A stretch of 5,069 bases of DNA from Bacteroidota bacterium (GTDB taxonomy: Bacteria; Bacteroidota; Bacteroidia; Chitinophagales; Chitinophagaceae): NCBI GenBank assembly GCA_028877045.1, contig JAGWPQ010000266.1, forward strand, positions 1 to 5,069, read 5' to 3'. The notes beneath the pieces are model-generated. The model was not told the origin of the DNA and searched no databases. It saw only the letters and a list, made by a program, of their open reading frames with translations. Positions 1 through 5,069 of the stretch are shown here, piece after piece. The stretch's first letter is position 1, and every line of letters begins with the position of its first letter. Position numbers and translations under genes: made by a program.

Positions 1-1316
1 AAAAGTGTTGAAGAAACTTTGCCTGTTCCCCCGCATGACGGGCAAACTTCTGTTGTTGTAATATTTACTTCGGGCCGCATCCTTTGCCTTGTGATCTGCA
101 TCAAACCGAATTTTGAAATAGGAAGTACCGAATGCTTTGCTCTGTCGGTCTTCATAAATTCTTCCATTGCTTCCTGTAAACTGCGTTTATTATCGGGCAG
201 TTTCATATCAATATAATCGATCACAATGATGCCACCAATATCCCTCAAACGCAGTTGCCGTGCTATTTCTTCGGCCGCTTCCAAATTTGTTTGCAATGCA
301 TTTTCTTCCTGATTATTGCTTACACTTTTATAACCGCTGTTTACATCAATTACATGCAATGCTTCGGTGTGCTCAATAATTAAATAAGCACCACTCGGTA
401 AATTCACTGTTTTACCAAAAGAGCTTTTTACTTGTTTGGTAATTCCAAATTGATCGAATAGAGGAGCACCATTGTTATGAAAAGAAATGATCTCACTCTT
501 TTTCGGTGCAATACGTTGAATATAATTTTTAGTATCGTTATAAATATTTTTATCGTTGACTACGATCCTGTTAAAGTCTTCAGTTAACAGATCGCGAAGG
601 ATACTTGTGGTTTTATCCTGCTCACTTAAAATCTTTGCAGGGGCTTGTGCTCCCTTTAAATTTTTCTGGATATTTTTCCAGGTTTCTATCAAGGTTAAAA
701 GATCCTGATGCAGTTCGGAAGTACTTTTTCCTTCAGCAGCGGTTCTCACAATTACTCCAAAATTTTTTGGCCGAATGGCTTCAACGATTTTATGTAAACG
801 TTTTCTTTCTTCAGAAGAATGTATCTTTTTTGATACAGCAACGATCTCGTTGAATGGGGTCAACACCACAAATCTTCCGGGCAAACTTAATTCACAACTT
901 AATCTTGGTCCTTTAGCTGCAATGGGTTCTTTTAAAATCTGAACCAATACATTTGGTTTGCCACTTAATACTTCATTGATCTTTCCTGTTTTTACAATTT
1001 CGGGTTCAATTGTAAATTTGGCAAAATCAAAACTATTTTCATTTTGATCGGCCATTGCCAATTGAGTAAACTTTAAAATTGATTTTGCAAAAGGCGAGAG
1101 ATCGGTATAATGCAAAAAAGCATCTTTCTCAAAACCAACATCAATAAATGCGGCATTAAGTCCTGGAATAAGTTTCTTAACCTTACCGAGGTATAAATCA
1201 CCTACAGCAAAGTTTGCATCTGTTTTTTCGTTATGCAGCTCAACTAATTTTTTATCTTCCAATAATGCGATCTCAACACCGGAAGGAGCTGCGTTTATTA
1301 TTAATTCTTTGTTCAC
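1..1316 (-). CDS. rng: Ribonuclease G (Rne/Rng family), C-terminus cut by window edge
   Basis: Endoribonuclease of the RNase E/G family, which cuts single-stranded AU-rich RNA in 16S rRNA maturation and mRNA decay. It is read on the minus strand as 438 complete codons running off the left edge. Visible in order: an N-terminal segment beginning MNKELIINAAPSGVEIALL; an S1 RNA-binding domain at about residues 35-130 (VGDLYLGKVKKLIPGLNAAF); the 5'-phosphate sensor motif GVIVRTAAEGKS with R191 and T192; the two metal-binding aspartates D324 (VIDVNSG) and D367 (VIDYIDM), spaced 43 residues as in RNase E; and the zinc-link motif CPSCGGTG with C425 and C428. Only the last part of the small domain should be missing. 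The start is GTG at 1316-1314: an in-frame TGA lies 22 codons upstream (1382-1380) and no ATG, TTG or other GTG lies between. No Shine-Dalgarno sequence is seen, as usual in Bacteroidota. It follows the 31-residue basic protein gene after 204 bases. G rather than E is chosen because no long RNase E-type C-terminal scaffold is expected in this phylum; the missing end leaves this inferred. Confidence 0.96.
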   Translation of the reverse strand, partial: MNKELIINAAPSGVEIALLEDKKLVELHNEKTDANFAVGDLYLGKVKKLIPGLNAAFIDVGFEKDAFLHYTDLSPFAKSILKFTQLAMADQNENSFDFAKFTIEPEIVKTGKINEVLSGKPNVLVQILKEPIAAKGPRLSCELSLPGRFVVLTPFNEIVAVSKKIHSSEERKRLHKIVEAIRPKNFGVIVRTAAEGKSTSELHQDLLTLIETWKNIQKNLKGAQAPAKILSEQDKTTSILRDLLTEDFNRIVVNDKNIYNDTKNYIQRIAPKKSEIISFHNNGAPLFDQFGITKQVKSSFGKTVNLPSGAYLIIEHTEALHVIDVNSGYKSVSNNQEENALQTNLEAAEEIARQLRLRDIGGIIVIDYIDMKLPDNKRSLQEAMEEFMKTDRAKHSVLPISKFGLMQITRQRMRPEVNITTTEVCPSCGGTGKVSSTL

Positions 1317-1464
1317 AAAATTTGCAACTTTTAAAATGCATGAAGACGTTCCCGATCTTTGATCAGGAAATTTTCGCAGTCACTTTTTTGTATTTGCCTA
1401 AAAAACCGAAGGTTAAGGTTAAAGTTGCAGCTCAGAGATAGAATATGGCAAATACTTTTAAGTG
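1317..1464 (-). promoter_or_regulatory. rng upstream/leader region with possible RNA structure
   Basis: Noncoding stretch in front of rng. No good TAnnTTTG promoter box was found on the minus strand. Three structural elements are visible. A hairpin at 1349-1369 has 9-nt arms and a three-base loop; read as minus-strand RNA it pairs fully with one U-G wobble, whereas as plus-strand RNA it carries a C-A mismatch. A short stem AACC-TTC-GGTT at 1414-1404 is followed on the minus strand by further T residues. A 9-nt inverted repeat (GTATTTGCC at 1390-1398, GGCAAATAC at 1447-1455) could bring the region's upstream part together. Strand-biased pairing fits a transcribed rng leader; regulation, for example by RNase G itself, is inference only. 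Confidence 0.35.
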
Positions 1465-1502
1465 TATAAAGAAGTCTTAGTAAAAACCAAGACTTCTTTA
1501 TA
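1465..1502 (-). terminator. Perfect 14-bp hairpin, probable terminator after the HU-TPR-basic protein genes
   Basis: Arms at 1465-1478 and 1489-1502 are exact reverse complements (TATAAAGAAGTCTT) around a ten-base loop. It lies 18 bases beyond the stop codon of the 31-residue protein gene and before rng. The descending arm on the minus strand ends in CUUCUUUAUA, so the U-rich part is within the stem rather than a clean trailing U-tract. It is probably an intrinsic terminator, perhaps leaky, or a processing or 3'-end stabilising hairpin that uncouples the upstream genes from rng. Confidence 0.65.
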
Positions 1503-1520
1503 ATGTAAAATCGTAAAGAA

Positions 1521-1616
1521 TTATTTGTTCTTTTTCTTATGACGATTCTTTCTTAAACGTTTTTTACGTTTGTGCGTAGCAATTTTATGACGTTTTCTTT
1601 TCTTACCACAAGGCAT
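1521..1616 (-). CDS. 31-residue highly basic protein, AURKAIP1/COX24 (mS38/bS22-like) type, probable ribosomal protein
   Basis: A 31-codon gene on the minus strand, ATG at 1616-1614 and TAA at 1523-1521. The protein starts MPCGKKRKRHKIATHKRKK and ends in RKNRHKKKNK; 18 of 31 residues are Lys or Arg and three are His, with no acidic residue. From memory of the families, short basic proteins of this pattern (K/R-rich, HK, HKRKKRLRK) are annotated in Bacteroidota as AURKAIP1/COX24-domain proteins, related to the C-terminus of mitochondrial ribosomal protein mS38 and to actinobacterial small-subunit protein bS22. A role bound to rRNA in the small subunit is therefore likely but inferred. It lies 30 bases after the TPR gene and just before a strong hairpin, so it is probably the last gene of the HU transcript. 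The low-complexity basic composition makes formal homology weak, but a chance frame of this composition is unlikely. Gene callers with a length cut-off would miss it. Confidence 0.85.
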   Translation of the reverse strand: MPCGKKRKRHKIATHKRKKRLRKNRHKKKNK

Positions 1617-1646
1617 ACTCGGTCAAGTTTTAATTAGTTAATAAAT

Positions 1647-2495
1647 TTATTTTAGTTCGTTAATACGAATATCGATTTGCTTTCTGATCTCCTGATCGGT
1701 AATAAATTTTTTGCCTGTTTCATACCATTTTACTGCATTGGCTTTATCGCCTTTCAATTCATAACATTCGGCTATTTGAAAAATAGCTTCCAGGTTATTT
1801 GGTTGCTTTTTTAAAATGACTGAAAAATGTTCAATCGCTTTGTCAAATTGCCCGCTTTTCTTTCCTCCCAAACCCAAAACCAGTTGCCCGTAAAGGTTAT
1901 CCGGATTTTTTTGAACGATTTCCCTTACCGTTAAAATACCCTGCATCGGATTGTCGGAAATGTTGCCAAACATTAAACAGGCGCCGATGCCAATTTTACT
2001 GGAATCGTTATCAGGATTGAGTTTCAAAGCTCTATCTAAAAGATCTTTAGCATTTGTTGCCAACCATTTTTGCATGGGTGGATTGCCTTCTATCAGCAGA
2101 TTATCTACAAATAGCTGGGCGGCAAATGTGAGGCTTTTTTCTGAATTTTCCAATTTAGAAGCTTCTGCGGTATAATATGCGTATGGCAATATCATTTTTG
2201 CCGAATCTTTCCAGAACCTGGCTAACTGGTGAAATACATGCAATTTCTGCTCATTTACATCTCCCCGCACTACTGCATTTTCCAATCCTGCCAATCTTTG
2301 ATTCTGATCGGATGTCAATGATTTTTTTGCTTCACTTAAGATATCACTGAATTGGAGGGATCCGTTAGAAGTAGATTGAGCTTGGGCTGAAGCCGATGTA
2401 TTTTCTTTCTTAGGAGTATTGGTTTTGCCAAAGAAGAACAGTAAAACCACTAATACAATTGCGCTACCAACCAAAAGTAACTGTTGACGTTTCAT
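1647..2495 (-). CDS. Membrane-anchored tetratricopeptide repeat (TPR) protein
   Basis: A 282-residue protein of unknown specific function. A short basic N-terminus (MKRQQ) is followed by a hydrophobic segment at about residues 6-23 (LLLVGSAIVLVVLLFFFG), then a Lys/Ser/Thr/Ala/Gln-rich linker to about residue 48. There is no lipobox cysteine, so the segment is probably an uncleaved signal anchor with the rest outside the cytoplasm. The remainder is helical. TPR signatures are clearest at about residues 201-234 (FDKAIEHFSVILKKQPNN) and 235-268 (LEAIFQIAECYELKGDKANAVKWYE), with a degenerate repeat near 152-200 (DRALKLNPDN, VQKNPDN). Such repeats bind other proteins; the partner cannot be told. 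The ATG at 2495-2493 is 19 bases after the HU stop and the downstream gene is 30 bases away, so the three are probably co-transcribed. TPR proteins beside HU genes and rng are, to my recollection, common in Bacteroidota, but no function is established here. Confidence 0.9.
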   Translation of the reverse strand: MKRQQLLLVGSAIVLVVLLFFFGKTNTPKKENTSASAQAQSTSNGSLQFSDILSEAKKSLTSDQNQRLAGLENAVVRGDVNEQKLHVFHQLARFWKDSAKMILPYAYYTAEASKLENSEKSLTFAAQLFVDNLLIEGNPPMQKWLATNAKDLLDRALKLNPDNDSSKIGIGACLMFGNISDNPMQGILTVREIVQKNPDNLYGQLVLGLGGKKSGQFDKAIEHFSVILKKQPNNLEAIFQIAECYELKGDKANAVKWYETGKKFITDQEIRKQIDIRINELK

Positions 2496-2514
2496 TAATA
2501 AATTTTAGGCAAAG

Positions 2515-2805
2515 TTACTCAGACTGATGTTTGCTTTTCACTTCCAGCATAAATTCCTTTGCAGGCTTAAATGCAGGAATAAAATGTTCGGGGATTTCTA
2601 CAGCAATATTTCTTTTAATATTTCTTCCAATTTTTGCAGCACGTTTTTTTGTAATAAAACTTCCAAACCCGCGTATATAAATGTTTTGACCATGGGCCAA
2701 ACTATCTTTTACTTCTTTAAACATGGTCTCTAATGTTACAAGAACATCAACTTTCGGAATACCTGTTTTATCGGAGATGTTATTGATAAGATCGGATTTT
2801 CTCAT
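2515..2805 (-). CDS. HU/IHF-family DNA-binding protein
   Basis: A 96-residue nucleoid-associated protein that should bind and bend DNA as a dimer. The N-terminal helical part (MRKSDLINNISDKTGIPKVDV) forms the dimer body. The signature RGFGSF at residues 45-50 leads into the beta arm with KKRAAKIGRN at 53-62, and the C-terminal strand and helix have the FKPAKEF motif at 79-85. Length is normal (90-100 residues for HU/IHF subunits). In HU and IHF the arm usually carries GRNPxTG, with a proline that intercalates into DNA; here it reads GRNIKRN, so Ile63 stands at the proline position. Bacteroidota have several HU/IHF paralogues with altered arms, so this is not necessarily loss of function. It is the first gene after the promoter at 2851-2883 and precedes the TPR gene by 19 bases. 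The ATG at 2805-2803 fits the N-terminus of the family exactly. Whether it is best called HU or an IHF-like subunit cannot be decided by eye. Confidence 0.95.
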   Translation of the reverse strand: MRKSDLINNISDKTGIPKVDVLVTLETMFKEVKDSLAHGQNIYIRGFGSFITKKRAAKIGRNIKRNIAVEIPEHFIPAFKPAKEFMLEVKSKHQSE

Positions 2806-2850
2806 ATCTTTTGTTTATTGGTTTTCAATTATCAGGCTATTAAAATACGA

Positions 2851-2883
2851 CAAATCTATTAATATTAACAAGTAAAATGCAAA
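2851..2883 (-). promoter_or_regulatory. Bacteroidota-type housekeeping promoter for the HU-TPR-basic protein genes
   Basis: On the minus strand, TAGATTTG (2858-2851) matches the Bacteroidota -7 element TAnnTTTG exactly. A TTTG -33 element (2883-2880) lies 21 bases upstream, within the 17-23 base spacing known for these promoters. Transcription would begin near 2845, giving a leader of about 40 bases before the HU start codon. The -33 element is embedded in a run of nine T on the minus strand (2889-2881). Confidence 0.75.
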
Positions 2884-2990
2884 AAAAAATTAATGGCTAT
2901 GAATAGGCGGTCAAATAATTTTTTATGCATCATACTATTGCAACCATATCTTCATAAAAATTGTTGTTGTTTTATTGAATATTTATTGAA
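2884..2990 (+). promoter_or_regulatory. mutY upstream region, no clear promoter
   Basis: AT-rich part of the 185-base divergent spacer between the HU-like gene and mutY. It must carry the mutY promoter unless that overlaps the HU promoter, but no full TTTG/TAnnTTTG pair was found on the plus strand; TAATTTTT near 2917 is only a partial match. Immediately before the mutY ATG is a direct repeat, TTTATTGAA at 2971-2979 and 2982-2990, with an 11-base period. No Shine-Dalgarno sequence is present. Confidence 0.35.
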
Positions 2991-4052
2991 ATGCTGAAAA
3001 CAGAATTCACTTCACTTTTGATGCAATGGCACAAAAAGTCCAACCGCAGAGAAATGCCATGGAAAGGAGAAAAGGATCCCTACAAGATTTGGTTGAGTGA
3101 AATTATTTTGCAACAAACACGCGTTGAACAAGGTTGGAATTATTATGAACGATTTATTGAAAAATATCCTACTGTTCAGCAATTGGCAAAAGCAAAAGAT
3201 GAAGATGTTTTTAAATTATGGGAAGGATTGGGTTATTATAACCGTTGCAAAAATTTATTGTTTACAGCAAGATTTATTTCGAAAGATTTGAAAGGAGAAT
3301 TTCCAAAGAACTATGATGAAATAATTTTATTGAAAGGGATTGGGCCATATACCGCGGCTGCCATTTCTTCGTTTGCTTTTAATTTGCCTTATGCTGTAGT
3401 TGATGGAAATGTGTTTCGTGTTTTGTCGCGTGTGTTTGGAATTGAAACGGCAATCGACAGCAATCAAGGCAAAAAAGAATTTACAAAATCAGCCGATGAG
3501 GTTTTAGACCGAAAAGAAGCCGGTGCATACAATCAGGCGATCATGGATTTTGGTGCAATGGTTTGCAAACCTGTAGCACCAACCTGCAGCAATTGTATCC
3601 TTCAAAAAATTTGTATTGCTTTCAAAGAAGGAAAAGTAAATCTCTTGCCTTTCAAAGAAAAAGTATTGCAAAAAAAGCATCGTTGGTTTTATTATTTTTT
3701 GATGGAACATGATGATAAAATATTGGTTCATAAACGAACTCAAAAAGATATCTGGGAGAATTTATTCGAATTTTATTTATTGGAATCTGCAGAACAAATT
3801 AAATGGAACGATCAATTGGTTCATCAATGGCTGAATGAACAATTTGCACTGCGTGATGCTGATGTGATAAGCATTTCGTCAGTTTCAACGCAACAACTAA
3901 CGCACCAAAAAATTACCGGACAGTTTATAAAACTGAAATTGAAAAAGGTTCCTGCGTCATTGCAACAATATCAATGGCAACCGGTAAAAAAAATGAAACT
4001 GCTGGCATTTCCTAAATTTATCAATCAGTTTCTTGAAAAAGATTTGAAATGA
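2991..4052 (+). CDS. mutY: A/G-specific adenine DNA glycosylase MutY
   Basis: Base-excision repair enzyme that removes adenine mispaired with 8-oxoguanine (or G), preventing G:C to T:A mutations. It has 353 residues, close to the 350 of E. coli MutY, and the key positions fall at the same numbers. The catalytic Glu37 is in WLSEIILQQTRV. The helix-hairpin-helix is LLKGIGPYTAAAI at 113-125. The catalytic Asp138 is in VVDGNVFRVLSR. The [4Fe-4S] cluster ligands are C192, C199, C202 and C208 in the C-x6-C-x2-C-x5-C pattern. Residue 120 is Tyr, where E. coli MutY has Ser. The C-terminal part (about 225-350) is the MutT/Nudix-like 8-oxoG recognition domain, with IWENLFEFYLLE in place of the usual LWEFP-type segment. 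The FSH loop that reads 8-oxoG appears as LTH at 303-305 (QQLTHQKITGQF), keeping the His. The ATG at 2991 gives the normal N-terminus. It is divergent from the HU-like gene and convergent with gdhA, so probably monocistronic. Confidence 0.97.
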   Translation: MLKTEFTSLLMQWHKKSNRREMPWKGEKDPYKIWLSEIILQQTRVEQGWNYYERFIEKYPTVQQLAKAKDEDVFKLWEGLGYYNRCKNLLFTARFISKDLKGEFPKNYDEIILLKGIGPYTAAAISSFAFNLPYAVVDGNVFRVLSRVFGIETAIDSNQGKKEFTKSADEVLDRKEAGAYNQAIMDFGAMVCKPVAPTCSNCILQKICIAFKEGKVNLLPFKEKVLQKKHRWFYYFLMEHDDKILVHKRTQKDIWENLFEFYLLESAEQIKWNDQLVHQWLNEQFALRDADVISISSVSTQQLTHQKITGQFIKLKLKKVPASLQQYQWQPVKKMKLLAFPKFINQFLEKDLK

Positions 4053-4080
4053 TTTTTTGCCGGTAAAAATTTTATTTCAA

Positions 4081-4117
4081 GATAAAATAAAAGAGGCTGC
4101 AAATTGATTGCAGCCTC
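4081..4117 (-). terminator. Intrinsic terminator of the glutamate dehydrogenase gene, between convergent genes
   Basis: A 10-bp GC-containing stem (GAGGCTGCAA at 4093-4102 with TTGCAGCCTC at 4108-4117) encloses a five-base loop. On the minus strand the stem is followed directly by TTTTATTTTATC (4092-4081), a good U-rich tract, 25 bases after the gdhA stop codon. On the plus strand the stem is followed by ATCAGTTAG, so the hairpin could form at the end of the mutY transcript but would be a poor intrinsic terminator in that direction. Confidence 0.88.
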
Positions 4118-4142
4118 ATCAGTTAGTATTAGCCTGAGACAA

Positions 4143-5069
4143 TTAAACTAATCCCTGTGCCAGCATTGCTTCTGCTACTTTCACAAATCCTCCGATATTG
4201 GCACCGCGTACATAATTAATGTAGCCGTCTTTATCCTTACCATGTTTAACACAGGTTTCATGAATATTTTTCATGATACTTTTTAATTCGTTGTCAACAT
4301 GATCTCTTGTCCAATTCATTCGCATACTGTTTTGCGCCATTTCTAATCCCGATGTAGCAACACCACCGGCATTGGATGCTTTACCCGGTGCATATAAAAT
4401 TTTCTCTTCAATAAAATATTCTACTGCGGCGGGTGTGCTAGGCATATTGGCTCCTTCCGAAACACAAACACAACCATTTTTAACCAATGCAACTGCATCG
4501 TCATAAGTCAATTCATTTTGTGTGGCACAAGGCATTGCGATCTGGCATTTAACATGCCATGGTGTTTTGCCTTCAACATATTCGCATTTATATTTTTCGG
4601 CATATTCGCTGATGCGCCCTCTTTTTACATTCTTCAATTCCATAATGAATGCTAATTTTTCTGCATCAATTCCATCCTTATCATAAATATAACCGTTCGA
4701 ATCGCTTAGGGTAAGCACTTTGCCGCCTAATTGTGTGATTTTTTCGCAGGCATATTGTGCCACATTTCCAGAGCCGGAAATGACAACAGTTTTTCCCTGA
4801 ATGGTATCGTTCCTAGTTTCCAACATGTTTTGTGCAAAATAAGAACAACCATATCCGGTAGCTTCAGGGCGAATAAGACTTCCGCCCCATTCCAAACTTT
4901 TTCCGGTAAGTACTCCTGTAAATTCATTTCTGATACGTTTATATTGTCCGAACAAATAACCGATCTCTCTGCCTCCAACGCCAATATCGCCGGCAGGTAC
5001 ATCGGTAGATGCACCAATATGGCGCTGCAGTTCGCTCATGAACGATTGGCAAAATTTCATAATCTCTAA
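4143..5069 (-). CDS. gdhA: Glutamate dehydrogenase (hexameric type, probably NADP-specific), N-terminus cut by window edge
   Basis: Catalyses 2-oxoglutarate + ammonium + NAD(P)H to glutamate in the cytoplasm, the ammonium assimilation step. The window holds 308 codons plus the TAA at 4145-4143; full-length proteins have about 445-450 residues, so roughly the first 140 are beyond the right edge. The frame is open to the last base, and the first codons read LEIMKFCQSFMSEL, matching the family's VMRFCQ-type segment, so the ATG at 5060 is internal and not the start. Motifs, numbered from the first complete codon: VPAGDIGVGG with the catalytic-site Asp28; GGSLIRPEATGYG at about 62-74; the Rossmann dinucleotide loop SGSGNVAQYA at about 98-107; SDSNG at 122-126 after the second strand; PCATQNEL at 180-187; EGANMPSTP at 205-213; GKASNAGGVATSGLEMAQN at 229-247; and RGANIGGFVKVA near the C-terminus. 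Overall it resembles E. coli GdhA. SDS after strand two resembles the NADP enzyme, but cofactor choice is inferred. It faces mutY with a shared terminator region. Confidence 0.96.
   Translation of the reverse strand, partial: LEIMKFCQSFMSELQRHIGASTDVPAGDIGVGGREIGYLFGQYKRIRNEFTGVLTGKSLEWGGSLIRPEATGYGCSYFAQNMLETRNDTIQGKTVVISGSGNVAQYACEKITQLGGKVLTLSDSNGYIYDKDGIDAEKLAFIMELKNVKRGRISEYAEKYKCEYVEGKTPWHVKCQIAMPCATQNELTYDDAVALVKNGCVCVSEGANMPSTPAAVEYFIEEKILYAPGKASNAGGVATSGLEMAQNSMRMNWTRDHVDNELKSIMKNIHETCVKHGKDKDGYINYVRGANIGGFVKVAEAMLAQGLV

Noticed and set aside
19..1441. Plus-strand open frames at 19-216, 605-853 and 1214-1441
   Set aside because: They lie opposite or overlap rng, whose minus-strand reading has continuous RNase E/G motifs; the plus-strand peptides show no recognisable domain.
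1951..2733. Plus-strand open frames at 1951-2175 and 2527-2733
   Set aside because: Antisense shadows of the TPR and HU-like genes, with no family resemblance.
3097..3743. Plus-strand frame 3097-3291 and minus-strand frame 3504-3743
   Set aside because: Both lie inside mutY, which has every catalytic and cluster residue in its own frame.
4064..4090. AT-only inverted repeat TTTTAT...ATAAAA after mutY as a separate terminator
   Set aside because: The stem is six A/T pairs, too weak to call; the adjacent GC-containing stem at 4093-4117 is the credible terminator.
5058..5060. ATG at 5060-5058 as the start of glutamate dehydrogenase
   Set aside because: The frame continues upstream to the window edge with family-like residues (LEI before MKFCQ), and the family needs about 140 more N-terminal residues.
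4727..5069. Minus-strand frame 4727-5017 and plus-strand frame 4731-5069
   Set aside because: Both overlap the glutamate dehydrogenase frame, which is unmistakable by motif; they are shadows.
1..5069. A novel multi-gene system such as defence, mobile element, CRISPR or biosynthetic cluster
   Set aside because: No transposase, integrase, repeat array or unusual domain combination was seen; the genes are core functions, and the intergenic spaces are short and explained by promoters, hairpins and leaders.

Overview
The window looks like an ordinary housekeeping stretch of a Bacteroidota (Bacteroidetes) chromosome. The evidence is AT-rich DNA, start codons without Shine-Dalgarno sequences, a promoter matching the Bacteroidota form TTTG-N21-TAnnTTTG, and protein sequences that read as the Bacteroidota versions of their families. 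A member of the Chitinophagaceae or a nearby family is plausible, but that is inference from protein flavour only. Five of the six genes have recognisable families with conserved motifs, and no mobile element, CRISPR array, tRNA or rRNA was seen.

Layout. On the minus strand, from about 2880 down to the left edge, lies a co-directional cluster: an HU/IHF-type DNA-binding protein (2805-2515), a membrane-anchored TPR protein (2495-1647), a 31-residue very basic protein probably of the AURKAIP1/COX24 (mS38/bS22-like) ribosomal type (1616-1521), and ribonuclease G (rng, from 1316 to beyond the left edge). The first three genes are 19 and 30 bases apart and probably form one transcript from the promoter at 2851-2883. 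A perfect 14-bp hairpin (1465-1502) and a 204-base gap with further possible RNA structure separate them from rng. Divergently, on the plus strand, is mutY (2991-4052), the adenine glycosylase acting on A opposite 8-oxoguanine, with all catalytic and iron-sulfur residues present. Converging on mutY from the right is the C-terminal two thirds of a hexameric-type glutamate dehydrogenase gene (5069-4143, cut by the right edge), ended by a clear stem-loop plus U-rich terminator at 4081-4117.

How the genes relate. The HU-to-rng cluster combines nucleoid structure, a probable ribosomal small protein and rRNA/mRNA processing, so it may be an information-processing neighbourhood. mutY and gdhA have independent roles in DNA repair and ammonium assimilation. 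No novel multi-gene system is evident. The points most worth a second look are the 31-residue basic protein, the structured leader in front of rng, the uncharacterised TPR protein, and the altered DNA-contact residues in the HU-like protein and MutY.
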